From: Zantedeschia hybrid cultivar | Lineage: Eukaryota; Streptophyta; Magnoliopsida; Alismatales; Araceae | Length of the DNA: 64,000 nucleotides | Assembly (NCBI GenBank): GCA_030544215.1 | Contig: JARZZO010000002.1 | Coordinates: 59,774,650-59,838,649, forward strand | Reading direction: 5' to 3' | In this document: piece after piece, positions 21,163 through 33,000 of the stretch | Layout of the letters: the number at the start of each line of letters is the position of its first letter | Position numbering within the stretch: position 1 is the first letter of the stretch | The notes under the pieces: generated by a model | Told to the model about the DNA's origin: nothing | The model's database searches: none | Seen by the model: the letters and a program-made list of their open reading frames with translations, nothing else | Translations under genes and position numbers: made by a program

Positions 21163-24100
21163 ATGGATGGCGAGCAGGAGAGTACCCCGGAAGGCGGGTT
21201 GGAGTTCGTGTACAGGGTGAGCACCGCGGAGGAATGGGAAGAGTTGCAGGAGAAGGGGGCGACTCTCGGCGGAGACCTTGACCACCGCACCGGTTGCATT
21301 CACCTCAGCCAGCTCCATCAGGTCGCGCTCTCGCTTTCTCCCAGTTGTCAACCCCTAAAAAAAAAAAATCTGAGGATGGATAGAAGATTTGTTCACACAT
21401 ATTCGTAATATGTTCAATGCTTTGATCCCTCCTGCGGGAATTGTGGTTTTTCGTCTATGTGTACCGATTTGGGGGGTTGATTTGATTAGTGAAATTTAGA
21501 GCAAGGATTCCCACATACGTGTTTATATTTTGCACAAGGCGACCAAAGCCTCATCCTTTTTTGTTAGAGTTAGAATTGCTTGGTTTCATCCAAACTAGGC
21601 TAATTATAAGCTGTTTGATTTCTGGCATCATTCCTTGCCGAGTTTTTTTTAAAAAAAAAAAAAAAAAAAAAGATGTTCACACTTTTACACTACGGATATG
21701 TTGAGTACAATGTCCTCGTATCCAATCGTATTTGTGTTATGAGGTTTTATATAAATAGCGGGTTTTGGGCGCATTCGATACTAGAGCGTGGTGTTGAAGG
21801 AATCAGCTTCATCAATCTCCTGCACTTTGTTTTCCTTCGAGCCTTTCCGTGTTGCCTTTTTAATGAAACGGTGGTGTTTGTGGTGACAAATGATGTTTAT
21901 TTCTTGAGCTGGTTTGCAGCTTGTGTGGTTGAGAAGGTCGGTGGTTTTGTTGCTTTTGCAGGTGAAGATGGTTTTGCATAACTTCTATAAGGGAAGAGAG
22001 GATCTTTACTTGCTTCAAGTTGATACCAATAAGGTATAAGAAGTCATGTAAAGGTTTTGGTAATTATCAATTCTGACAAAAAAGGATACCTAGAATGATG
22101 TAAACATTTTGTATATGGTTATTTTGTTCTACAATTTTCCGTAAAGAACAGATGGCATATGAGCATTCTGTTTCCTTGAGTTTCTCAAAGAAGAATAAAT
22201 ACCCATATCCAATCAGAAGAGTGATGATGTGTATTGTTCTAAGGCCTGCATGTTTTGGAGCTGTTGCGGTGAATTGCTCTCGCTCGCCTCAACAACCGGA
22301 TCGAACATATGCACCAAAACAAGAACAAACAAACCACACACACGCACACACACAGAACACAGCGATTTACGTAGTTCAGTAAGATGCTTACATCCACGGA
22401 GCCCGTCTCCTTCACCATTGTCTTGCACTAATCTTCTTTAAGAACAAGTACAAGAGGGCAGCCCCAGAAGGAACTGCCAGCTGCCCTCTGTTGTTTTTCA
22501 ATCACAGGGCAAGTTTCCCCGAAGTTACAATATATATAACCCCCCGAAACCAAAATGCTCAAAATACCCCTGCGTCAGGCCACATCACCACATGTCTTTG
22601 TATATGTGTACACACAAGCATACATATATATGCCATCCAATTCCCTGACTGATGTTGGAGCCCTGCACTTTAGTTAGCCAGGTTTAGATAAAATTATCAA
22701 GGGAAGTGGAATGCACTAGAATCAAGTTCTAACTGCTAGTTCTGTAGCTCAAAGTTGGACCTTTGCTGATGGTGAGTTCCCTGCAATGAACTGTCTTGGG
22801 TAATCGGGTGTGATAATCTCTTTAGATATCAAAATAAAATATTTTATGTACACTTTGTGTATGAAGATATTATAACGATGCTGATATCCACGAGAAAGTG
22901 GCAATACATTAATTATTTTTCCAGTGATTACTTTACCTTCTCTGTATTTATATCAACATGAAATCTGATGTCAATCATCGTTTGGGTTATGATGTTACTG
23001 TTTATCCAAAATGAAAAGTGGCAAACTTTGCATATGCTCATTGTGCGTGGATGAGCAGTTTTAGCATTCAAAAGGGCATGGGGGGGATAGCATGATCGCA
23101 AGAATGTGATTATATAGAACAGTTTGTTGAAATTCTCATGTTTTAGCTTTTGGTCTACATTGATTATTTGTTGTAGTTGTCCTTGCCTTCATGTACCCTA
23201 CAGCCTAATGATCTCGTCAATAGGCTTGAGGCCCATAACTGGCTTCGTATGGTGTTTAGTGGTTGATCGGAAGGGTAAGTGATCCTAAAAGATTCTAGGG
23301 CCCTTGAAAGGAAAAAGATTATTATTCCTTAGTACAGCTAGGGAAAATACTTGAAGAAAAGCTTAGGATTTAGGTTCGTAATATGTGGCAATCACTTGTT
23401 TGAGGGGAACGATTTCATAAATTTCAGAATCACTGTGAAAAGAAAACATTCCAGTACAACAGTTTGATTTTGTTGCTATTTTCCTTGTCTATGTTGGATT
23501 TCAAAAAGAGAGATTTCATTCTCATCTGTCCAGGAAAAGTGGAAAACAGTTGCATCAACCTGCAATAGTTCATTTTTTCCCTGATTGAGGGACTAGGTCG
23601 CATCAAAATATGCCAAAACTTTGTAGGGAAACATTGTGGGATTGTTCCTAAGATGGGCAAGTTCGAGTGATGTCATAGATTTCCGTTTCCATTCTGCCTA
23701 AATATTCTAGGGTTTATTGTTGGCTGTTTCTTGCCTAAGTTGCTCAAGGAAGGAACTATGGTTTAAATTATTAAATGCATGCACTGCCATCTTAGGACGT
23801 GAGCATGCTGTTAATGCTTTCCTTAGGTGCTAGCTCTCATAGTAGCACACAGGGAAGATTGCGGCACCTCCACGTCCCTCCTTAGACTACTGAACTCTTG
23901 ACTGATGCTGACTCGATGACTATTTGAATTTTGAACCATCCGCAGGCCCTTGGATGTGCACACTGAACATTGTGATCCCCATATTTTAGTGCTAACATAG
24001 TATGCTGTCAAACTTCGTGTAGTGTTTTATCCATGAGTATGCTGTCAAACTTCGTGTAGTGTTTTATCCATGCTCATTCACACTTTCTATTATCTTTTAT

Positions 24101-24300
24101 GAACACCGGTTAACCTCCAAATGGCAACTTGCTTGCAGCTAGGGGATGGGCTAGTTTATGAAGCTGTGGATGAGTCCAATTCCTTTCCGCATTTCTATGG
24201 TGCAGGTCAAAGTTTCAGCCCTCTACGACTTGATGTTGTCACCAGGACAGTGAAGCTGGAGCTGGGAAATGGCAAATTCACTTGTAGCCTGTTGAACTAA
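21163..24300 (+). CDS. DUF952 domain protein, three exons, apparently intact
   Basis: Exons 21163-21321, 21962-22033 and 24139-24300 give 53+24+53 = 130 codons. All junctions are in phase 0 with CAG/GT, CAG/GTG, AAG/GTATAA and GCAG/CTA signals. The product has FVYRVSTAEEWEELQEKG, TGCIHLSQLHQ, REDLYLLQVDTNK, LGDGLVYEAVDESNSFPHFYG and FSPLRLDVVTR, which matches DUF952 along its length. This small globular family is shared by bacteria and plants and has no established reaction. There is no signal peptide or membrane segment. An upstream in-frame ATG at 21073 would add 30 residues; 21163 is preferred because the family normally begins close to the FVYR strand. Intron 2 (2.1 kb) holds repeat debris. 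No stop or frameshift is seen, so this is the best candidate for a working gene. Confidence 0.9.
22210..22800. repeat. Intron-2 segments repeated in inverse orientation near 31.9-32.3 kb
   Basis: The sequence around 22224-22255 (ATGATGTGTATTGTTCTAAG onward) and that around 22725-22800 (AGAATCAAGTTCTAACTG through CCTGCAATGAACTG) reappear as reverse complements at about 32216-32262 and 31927-32002. The DNA between them is not shared. In the 22.3-22.6 kb part a CA-rich tract and a motif resembling retroelement LTR borders suggest a later insertion. Confidence 0.65.
24000..24072 (+). repeat. Tandem duplication of a 37-bp unit in intron 2
   Basis: The unit starting GTATGCTGTCAAACTTCGTG is present twice, head to tail and identical over the duplicated part. 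It lies 67 bp upstream of exon 3 and does not alter the acceptor. Confidence 0.9.
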
Positions 24301-26100
24301 CTAAACTAACTGACATTAAACCAATGGTTTTATGTGGAAGATTATGACTAGAGGCACCGAGGAAAGCATGTTTTTTTGCTATCCTCTGTGTAAGGGCTTT
24401 CCGGTACGTGTGACCTTTCTATGCACTTCACTAGATGGCTTACCATTGGAGCAATATTTACTACTCTTTACAAAGACTTTTCCAAAAGCACATTTTATCA
24501 AATTGTTGACATTTGTGGTGAGGCGCGAAGGATGCCGTTTCCTTCCTTGTTACAGCTTTCACTTCTCTTTTACAGCCTTTTGTAATGCCATCATTCAAGG
24601 ATAACATGTTAAACGCTTAATGAAAGTTTGGAGGCAACAACAGTTGACTACTTGAGGTCCTTATTTGATTATATCTAAATGGTCATGGTTCATTTACTAT
24701 TCTCTGAGTGTCCTACATCAATTATTTCCCCACCCCATCAATACCATCGTCATCATCAAAGTATTATCCCGTTTATTTGTAACCAGTTATGTGAATCTTG
24801 GCCCACCATTTTAGTCTATCTGATGCCATATTTGTCGTTAATCCTAGGAATGTCATCCTTTCTTACTACAACATCTCACTGTCCCATCAATACCATGATA
24901 TTCCAAAATCAAGGCTCATTAGTACCGAAACATCCCTTCCCCAAGTACGGACACAACACGAGCCTATCCAAGCTCGTCAAAAAAGCCTTACGCTTGCACT
25001 CAATTCAAGCTCTAAAATGGGCTCTAGCTCAGCTCAACTCTAGTTAAGTGGGGTTCAAGCTCATTTCAACTCGAGCTTATTAACAAACCCAAGCCCAACC
25101 AAACTCAAGTTGAGTAAGCCCTGTAAACAGTGTATTTTTGAAATTATGGGCTTGAGATTAGACTAAAAGAAGTTTGACGGGCTCAATAAAAATTAAAGAA
25201 AACAAATTATGATATGGATATTTATACACATATAAATAAACAATAAAAGATATGCATTGATACCATTAAGCGAGTTGAGCTCAACCAAGCTCAGGCTTGC
25301 CTCGTTTAGCCAAACAAGCCTGACTCAAGGCTCAAGCTTAGTGCACTTGTTTAAATGAGAGAAGCCGAGCATAAACCAAGTTCTTGCAGGTGTGAAAATA
25401 GTACAAGCCATTCGTGACTATGTCAAATTGATGAGAGGAAGTGTAGACATTAGACGTTGGTTCAGACACTACCTCATATAATTTAGCAAACAGTCTGAAA
25501 TTCAAGGTGTCTGACTGCTTCAGGGTTAAGTTCACTGTTATGCCCTGTTCAGTTCTAATATTAAATTTCGTATAGTAGGGACTGGACCACGTCCGCATTT
25601 ATGCGCACCAGCTTTTGTTAATTTTCCTTTCCTTGTTTTTCGTTACCTTTTTATTTCATAAATTGTTTATAGCCTTTATTACTTTTGTTAATTTTCTTTA
25701 GAATCTTGGAATATGGTTGACTGGATAATAGTCCAACAGCATCATGATGTTCTTGCCTTTTCACTGACCTACGCTTCGGGGGAAGAACAGTGGTCCATGG
25801 CCCATGGAGTAGGACATAGAAGCATGGATGATCACTGTAATGATCTGACAACAGTTATAACTGCAATGTCTCCTAAGATATTGCAGTACGTATTTCTCAA
25901 TGTTTTGTGTAATCAATTCTGAAATAAAGATTGGACTACATTAAGTAATTTTGTTAATAATTTCCTTTTGTATCCAAGTAGCGGTGTGAAGGAACTGGAC
26001 CACTGCTGGGCCAACCTCAGTCGAAGCCTAGTGCCATGGTGGACACTCAGAAACACCAGCCTAGAGCAGAGAGAACAACGATAACATATGTATAGCAGGG
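24301..26100. other. 3' flank of the DUF952 gene, with a CTCAAGCTYGAGC-rich repeat
   Basis: No second gene can be supported. From about 24950 to 25345 the sequence carries many variants of CTCAAGCTCGAGCTTG in both orientations, a known style of dispersed plant repeat, with AT-rich DNA in its centre. A frame at 25713-25922 is open for 69 codons but matches no family I know. Confidence 0.45.
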
Positions 26101-26159
26101 CATGATGCAATTAGTGGACCTCCAGGAGGAAATGTGATCCACCAGCTTCAAGCTCTCCC

Positions 26160-26515
26160 ACGCAACCCTAAATCGCAGACAAAAGAAAAAGTCTCTTAAT
26201 TCTTCAATCCAAACAATCATAATGATTCCAAACAAAACGATATGCTCCAGAGAACAGATGGATGGATATAGGGTTTGCAAACCTGTTGAAGAGATGGACC
26301 CATCGTTCTTACTCACAAATCTTACTAGGTGGGATGAGATGGGTGTGGGTAGGTGCTCATATCGAATGGGGTTGAGGGAGACAGAGTTATAGGAAGAGAT
26401 CTAAGTGAGATAGAAAGAGATTACTAAGTGCTGCGATGATGAGGGGCGGGCAGATGGCCGCTGCTGCAGCCGAAGGCAGGCGAATGGCACGATGATGGGG
26501 ACGAGAGAGCAGATC
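26160..26515 (-). repeat. Segment repeated inversely at 32640-33000
   Basis: Read on the minus strand this block matches plus 32640-33000 over about 350 bp. Both contain TCTTTCTATCTC, GAGCACCTACCCACACCCAT-like sequence and GATGGGTCCATCT, followed by TTCAACAG/GTTTG. The last element looks like the end of a short exon (ATGGGTCCATCT...CAACAG, then GT), which would make this a 5'-UTR plus first-exon region. I do not recognise a gene. Confidence 0.65.
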
Positions 26516-28649
26516 CATGTGGCGTGGTTGGATCAGGACCCGACGACGGCGCAGTGGCAAACTCTACCGCACCAAGGTGATTAGAGTGTCCAGTTATTAC
26601 GTCACTGCCCCCAAAGGGTCGTTGCCATTCGGCGTCGGTGCTAATGAAGCGCTTTGCAAGGCATGGTGGCCGTCACCGCCTCCAACGGCGTCCTGCTGAA
26701 AAGGTGCTTCAGTGCGACGGTTGTTCTTATTGCCTTTGTCCATGACTTTTTGTGCAGTTTCTACAGACGGCACCAATCATATAACGGTCAAAAATTGACG
26801 GATGATGTGGACCATTTGATCCAATCTATGGTTACTCAATATAATTTGTATTTGGATAATAAGACGTAAGGAGTAAGGACCTGCAACTAGGGGTTCCCCC
26901 ATCTAGATAAGGGAAAAACCCTCTGGTGCTTAAGTTAAATCCTTGAGAAGAAGGAGATTGAATGGCTACTTTTTTCCAATTTTTTCCGGGTGCCAATGTG
27001 CGTACCTATTTTTGAGGGAGGTTATCCCTAATATAAGACCTGTAATAGGGTAGTGGAGGAGCTTCCTATCACGGCTCCTTGTTGTGCATGATTTGGGCTC
27101 CTTGATAGCGGGCGATCGTGTGTGATAAATGAGGAAAGTGGAACATTCTTTACTTGCTTGGTGGCGTAGATTGCGGGATCTTATTGGGCAGCTATTGATC
27201 GTAACTCCTATTGAGAAGAGAGAACAAAGGAATTCGAATTATTTGAGTATCTCGCCTTCTTGAGAAGTCAGGATCTTGGTTGAGGGGTGCTCTGAACCCT
27301 CGTATGGATGCCTCACCCTTGGACGCCTTGTTGGCTGGGGGACGGGAATTGTCTCGAGTGCCCCTTCTTCTCAAGAAGTCGGCTTCTCGGGAAGTTAGGA
27401 TCTCGGTCGAACCTTGTTGGGCTATTGTGTGAAGTTTGTGGAGACGTCCCAAACTATTTTTTACTGACTGGACTGTGAGCCACTGGATTATTCGTTGTTG
27501 TGCCTTTCTAGACTAAGACCAACTTCTTGTCCTCTTCAACAAGAAAATCAAGTCCATGAGTAGGAGTGTCCAACTGAATTGATACTTAGAAGTATTTGAC
27601 ATTAGGTGGAAAGAGAGTCAGTATAACTCGTGGTATGGATAGGATTTTAGATCCCTTAAGATTGTGGCAAAGTCATTAAAATAGAAGACGATATTATTGA
27701 CCTACACAATATAATACTATTATATAATTTGCAATGTATATGTGCCTTACACCTAACATATGACACGTTCTTTTCAAAAGACGGAAAGGCCATTTGATGG
27801 TAAATGTAAAATAGAAAACTCGATAATGATGTTTATGTAAAAAATAAAAAAATAAAATTCTCTTTCGTCTTAAATGTTATTTTAAAAATTAATTCTTAAA
27901 GTAAACATATTATTGTGACATGTCTCATATCCAACTTTGCTCATTTTTCATTCCAAACATAAAATTAATATCATTTATGCTGTTTTTTTCTGGACGAACC
28001 ACTTGAAGGAAGGGGAGATTCCAACAAATCCAGGTGCCTAACTTAAAAAATAAATATTATAAAATATTTTGTCAAAAAATATAAAACCAAAATACAACTC
28101 TGGTTCCCTTGGACCCTTCTTGTTGCTCTCCGACTATCGCCCGATTTATTCGCAGAATAAGTTATCTGGAATTATTTGTTCGGAATAATATGTACTAAAA
28201 TAAGAGACATTTAAATTTGATAATTTTGTAGAGTCCACGGACATAATAAGAAAGATAGATAATTCTTAGGTCTAAGATAAAATTATTCATTCTTGTTGTT
28301 ATACAAACAATTCTAGTGATGGAATAATACCGCTCTTATTTATTATGAAACCGGCGCACCAGTAAGTTGTAACCATTATTCACGAAAAAGTCGAAAATTT
28401 TGTCCCCGACCATTGTGCCGTACAAACTCCGAAGATCTTCTAAGTGCGTGTACGAGTGAGGCGCCCCTCCGTGCGAACGTCCTCGTATCGGAACAAGCAT
28501 TGCAAAGCCCAAATTCCAACGGTGCGCCATGGCAGCGCAAGCTTTTCCACGGAGTTCGTCTGTTGGATTCGGCTAAACCCCCAGTTCCATCTCCATCTCC
28601 CAGATCGAGATCCAGATCTCTCTTTCTCTCCTTCATCGAACACTGGATC
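26516..28649. other. Repeat-derived spacer, possible LTR remnant at 26870-27650
   Basis: Around 26870-26960 there is a run resembling the regulatory zone of plant LTRs (short direct motifs, then CCTCTGGTGCTTAAGTTAA), followed by G/T-rich sequence with repeated TTCTCAAGAAGTC and TTGAGAAGTCAGG motifs. No LTR boundary or coding region can be defined. The rest is AT-rich. Confidence 0.3.
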
Positions 28650-28783
28650 ATGGTGTCTTCTGATCTCTTCGCCGCTGTTATCACTTGCTCTAGCGCTACC
28701 CCTTATCCCTTTGTTCCCCCGCCGGGCGAGGAAGGCGGCTTCGTGTGGAAGGGTGAATTCTGTGTCGCTCTTGTCTTCTACAA
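28650..28783 (+). CDS. Candidate first exon of an unrecognised gene
   Basis: ATG at 28650 follows a CT-rich leader (CAGATCTCTCTTTCTCTCC). The frame gives MVSSDLFAAVITCSSATPYP, then a proline/glycine turn and GGFVWKGEFCVALVFY, and meets an optimal donor GTATGT at 28784. GC content is higher than in the flanks. No downstream exon could be joined to it with confidence and the product is not recognised. It may be the start of a gene disrupted by later insertions, or chance. Confidence 0.3.
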
Positions 28784-30174
28784 GTATGTTTTCTTCTGTC
28801 TATCTTTGGGTGTTTGGTTGGTTATATCAATTTTAAAATTCCTTTGTTCCAAAACCCAAGATCATACAAAATTTAATACATGTTCTTACCTATGTTGAGA
28901 ATGATATCATTCGACATCCTCCCTTAGTCCGATCCTGACTCCCGACCAGCCCTCATCTCTCTCCCAATTCTCATATCCAAATCAACCTCTCCCATCTGGC
29001 ATTCCGACGAAGGTGTGGGTGGGCATGGGCCCTAGTAGAGGCCATCCAGTTTCGTCGCTGAGCAAGGTAGCTTCTGAGACGTATTCCGCTTCTGCTCCGC
29101 CTCCCTCTGCGTGTTAACGCCACCCTCCATGCCGAACTCCAGAAGGTTGGTTCTGACCCTAAGACACCTGCACCTGCACCTCCCTTCTCGATTTGTATGG
29201 GTGTACATGCTGTTCGACAAAATGCATGACAGAACATCGTTTCTTGAAATGCACTCATCAACATCCCAGTGATAAATGGAAAAAAAAGGAAGAGATTCTC
29301 ATGCATGTAAGTCTGGATTATCGTAACTAAAAATATTCCAACCATAATCTATCCTTTTTCATCCCCGCCTTCTACAATTTCTGTGTTTCCCGATAAGTTT
29401 TTGATAAACACAGATAACCGACCAAACGAATGAGAGAATCTAATTTGGGCATCAATGTGGTTAGGGTACGCATTACTGGCAGCCTTAACCGCAAAATGTT
29501 GGTGGAACAAATTTCATACAGGAAGAGAGAATAGTTCATGGATATGCAAGCCAGCACCTTCTGCTGCTAATACCTCTGGCGGCCTTCTGACGGTTAGGCT
29601 CACAGCTGCAGCAGCATAGTCTGCAAGCACACCTCCATGCTAGACTGACCAAAGAAATGTGTAAAACGTGTGCTGGTGTGCCATATTTTCTCACAGCCAA
29701 AATTTTAACATCTAATGTATGCACAATAAATAGGAAAAAAAACACTCAATTTGTGAACCTTGATGACCTTTCACTACTTTCTTTCCTTTTCTATTTATCA
29801 GACTCAATATTATATCATGTTTGAGAGTAAAAGTTGTGCCAGCATATATGCATTAAAGCTGTATTATTATTAAGTGGAAAGAATCTATGGATGCCGCTGT
29901 GATTGAGATCTGCAGCATCTTCTCTGCAATGCCATGCCCATGCTGATTGAACAAACAAGACTATGACACGAAGAGTCAAGGAACATAGGATAAGAATCAA
30001 ACTACATAGAATAGTCAAAGGTAATGCATGAACATTAGAACACTATGCATAATATTTGATGTCATAGTTAATTACAACTAGCCAATGAAACAAATCAACC
30101 ATTTTAATTGTCTTTCACACCACAATCAGATTTGGAAGTCCTCTACTTCTCCAAATCAGATCTAATCCAAGCAA
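28784..30174. other. Spacer, no gene recognised
   Basis: No coding exon can be supported. 28980-29230 is richer in GC and partly open on the minus strand, with low-complexity translation. From 29230 onward it is AT-rich. Confidence 0.35.
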
Positions 30175-30962
30175 GTCGACATTCATGATTAAACTTCAAA
30201 AAGATAGTAGAGGTAGTTAGTTTGCTCTCAAGATGAACTGCAGCAGCCACCTTCTCATCAGTTGTCAACTCTTCCATTGCTATATCCATGCATTGAAGTG
30301 CAGAAGACAGAGTGTGATTTGCATCATCGACTCAAGAGTGCTTGCATTTACCCTTGGAAGAGGTTGATTTCCAGAGGATTGACGTTTTGAACCACTTCTG
30401 ACCTCAACATCTAGACTTGAGGCAGATTTTTCATCTTGTGGGGATGAAGCTGGAGTGGTGTGTGAGCCAGAAGGTACTGAAACTGAAGTTGTAGGAGGCA
30501 GTGTCCCACGTTGACCCTTTCCTTCTGCCCTTCTACCTATCCACAAATAATTCCCCATGTAAAGCACTAATATAATTAAGTAATATATATAACATGCAAT
30601 ACTGTCAAATATCTCAAACCAATCTTCATATAGGTCAATTGATTTGCTGCTCTACTTCTTATATTTCTTGCCTTTTTGCCATCAACATGGAAATAAAAAT
30701 TATGATGCCTAGAATTAAATAACTTATAAATATCACAAAAGCATGAACTCAAGGTTTCAAACCTTGATTAGGTTATCCCATATAGTATCTTCAACCATGA
30801 TCATCCTGCGATTATGGTCCCATCCAAAGCCACTAACTTCATTAATCATATGTTTTAAATCATAAAATTGATTTTTCATCACAAACATCCGTAGTTTTAA
30901 TTGGCCAACAATCACATGTACACCAAAAGATGTACTACACTTCTCGGCCATTTTATCACCAA
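30175..30962 (-). pseudogene. Myb/SANT-like DNA-binding domain gene fragment
   Basis: The plus 30757-30960 stretch, read on the minus strand, gives FVMKNQFYDLKHMI, SGFGWDHNRRMIMV and EDTIWDNLIKV. This matches the second half of the Myb/SANT-like domain (Myb_DNA-bind_3) of plant L10-interacting-MYB-type proteins, usual form GFGWD...W..YIK. A presumed intron follows (about 30570-30756). Then comes a Ser/Pro-rich linker with VRSGSKRQSS, and after a frame change MDIAMEELTTDEKVAAAVHL and RLAWIRSDLEK, like the C-terminus of the same family. The N-terminal half of the domain is missing: the frame runs into a hAT MITE at 30971. It is a pseudogene, with function inferred from the family only. Confidence 0.7.
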
Positions 30963-30970
30963 GACCCACC

Positions 30971-31225
30971 AAGGATGGCAATCTCGGTATCGGTACCAGT
31001 ACTGGTGGGTTTCGATACCGATACGTATCGGTACCAGTACCGGTGGGTTCCGATACCGATACGTATTGGTATTGGTATCGACCGGTACCGGTCAATAAAC
31101 AATTAATAAAAATATTTTATTATTTTCTTACTACAAAGACTGGTATCGGCCAATCTGGGGGGTATCGGTACCAGTCCCGGCTGATACCGATACACATCGG
31201 TATCGGCCGGCACTGCCAACCATGA
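30971..31225. mobile_element. 255-bp hAT-type MITE with GGTATCGG arrays
   Basis: Flanked by exact 8-bp copies of GACCCACC (30963-30970 and 31226-31233). The ends are imperfect inverted repeats (AAGGATGGCAATCTCGG against, on the complement of the other end, ATGGTTGGCAGTGCCGG). The interior consists of repeated GGTATCGGTACC and CCGATACCGATAC around an AT-rich core. Target length and subterminal arrays point to hAT; no coding capacity. Confidence 0.8.
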
Positions 31226-31233
31226 GACCCACC

Positions 31234-31926
31234 TATGCCCCTTCTACTGCTAAGATCTCACCCTCTCCTCCATGGAAGACACCATGACCCGTCCAAAGCC
31301 CCTTCCACTGCCATGATCTCACCTTACCCGTACCCCAGCATGGAGCAGATTGTAGATCTAGGATCACAGATTCTACATCCCTCCCTCGCCATCGAAGCAG
31401 TGTAGATTGAGGGATATTGAGAGAGAGAATGCTCTACCTGAGCCAGAAAGGCTTGTTCTATGAGGAGGAGATCTTGTAGCCTCAAGCTCTGGTGGCGCTA
31501 CCTCTGCATGGGCGCTGGCACCCCCTTCTGCTCCCAAGGCTCTCCCCTGTGGCTACAAGCTCTGGCATGCTACCTCCATGAGTGCCTCAAGCTGGTCTGC
31601 CTGAGCATAGAGCGATGGCGGTGATAGCTTGCAAGAGATGGAGAAGTTGGAGAGAGGAAAAGGGGCAGAGGCGAGCATATGGAGGCCCGATGCTTTCTAT
31701 ATCAAAATTAATACAGGGTACGACCTGTATTAAATCTGGTATAGCTGGAGGTTTAAATGTGAAGGACTTTTTAAATTGATATTATGTAACCAAACACCTA
31801 AAAATCTCTATCACTACTAATATTAAAAGGAATATTAATACGGCTCTCTGATACTGCAACCAAACATGACATAAAAATATTTTCTTTTGGTATATAAAAG
31901 ACTATCACACTTGATATACCTAAGAC
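31234..31926. other. Spacer with a short local duplication
   Basis: 31226-31330 contains two related versions of CCCCTTCYACTGCYATGATC. No gene is recognised; an open frame at 31582-31779 has no family match. Confidence 0.35.
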
Positions 31927-32265
31927 GGTTCATTGCAGGGAACTCACCACCAGCAAAGGTCCAACTTTGTGCCACAGAACTGGTAGTTAGAACTTGATTT
32001 GAGAATTTCATTTCATGACTGGTAAATCCAGGCTACATAAAACACATTAATAAAGAGGGGAGGGAGAAACACTTTCCATTACTTCAAGCACTATGTTAGC
32101 TTTCACCTAATTCAATTGCCATTACAAAGTCACTAGCCATTTCATCCTTATCTTTCCTGCTTCACGAGTTCGTGAAGACAAAAGCAAAAATACTTCCATC
32201 TATAAAAGAACATTTAATTCAAAACATGCAGCCCTTAGAACAATATACATCATCATTCCCACTAC
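31927..32265. repeat. Inverse copies of segments of DUF952 intron 2
   Basis: 31927-32002 and about 32216-32262 are reverse complements of 22725-22800 and 22224-22255, keeping their relative order. It is a second location for a dispersed repeat or an old inverted duplication of the intron; intervening sequence differs. Confidence 0.65.
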
Positions 32266-32639
32266 AACGAAGGGTAGATTTGGCATTGAGGATATGGCAT
32301 TTAGATCTCCAGCCCTCTACATATACACTTGTGTCGATAGCTATGTCGATTACCATAACATATGTAATATATGTTGGCAATTAAGTCATAAAAGCCATCT
32401 ACGTATGTTTTTAGAGGGTTGAGTGGAGTACATATGTCAGCGGCTTGAGCCCTGCCGAGAAACAAAATCAAACCCTTTAGCCCGAACCCCCACCCTTTCG
32501 TCCTCACTTTATGGCATCCTCACCGCTAGAGCTCATCTCCTTCTGGTCTCACATCACCACTGTTGTGCCGTCCTCCCGACTGCTGGGCCCGTGGCCACTC
32601 CTCCTTGCCACTGCTCTGTTGACGGGCCCTGCTCCCAGC

Positions 32640-33000
32640 ACGCTGCACGGAGCTGCTTCCCGTCCCCATCGTCGTGCCATTCAACCACCTTCGGCTGCGG
32701 CGGCGGCCACTCCTCCCCGCTGCTGCACCGTCATCATCCCGTCTCCTCATCATTGCAGCACTTAGTAATCTCTTTCTATCTCCCTTGGATCTCTTCTTAT
32801 ATCTCTGCCTTCCCCAACCCCATTCGATATGAGCACCTGCCCACACCCATCTCATCCCACCTAGTAAGATCTATGAGAAATTTCAGTTAAGAATGATGGG
32901 TCCATCTGTTCAACAGGTTTGTGAACCTTATATCCATCCATCTGTTCTCTGAAGCATATCGTTTTGTTTGGAATTATTATGTTTGTTTGGATTGAAGGAT
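32640..33000 (+). repeat. Segment repeated inversely at 26160-26515
   Basis: Plus-strand partner of the block at 26 kb, including the exon-like ATGATGGGTCCATCT...CAACAG/GTTTGTG boundary. Upstream (32430-32640) it is GC-rich, as expected for the 5' end of a gene or of a gene-capturing transposon. No protein is recognised. Confidence 0.6.

Noticed and set aside
21360..21680. A retroposed insertion in DUF952 intron 1 suggested by two A-runs and repeated GTTCACAC words
   Set aside because: The putative flanking repeats differ in length and sequence and no element sequence is recognised between them.
24679..25047. A 122-codon plus-strand frame as a gene
   Set aside because: No domain, no splice context, and its end lies in the CTCAAGCTCGAGC repeat.
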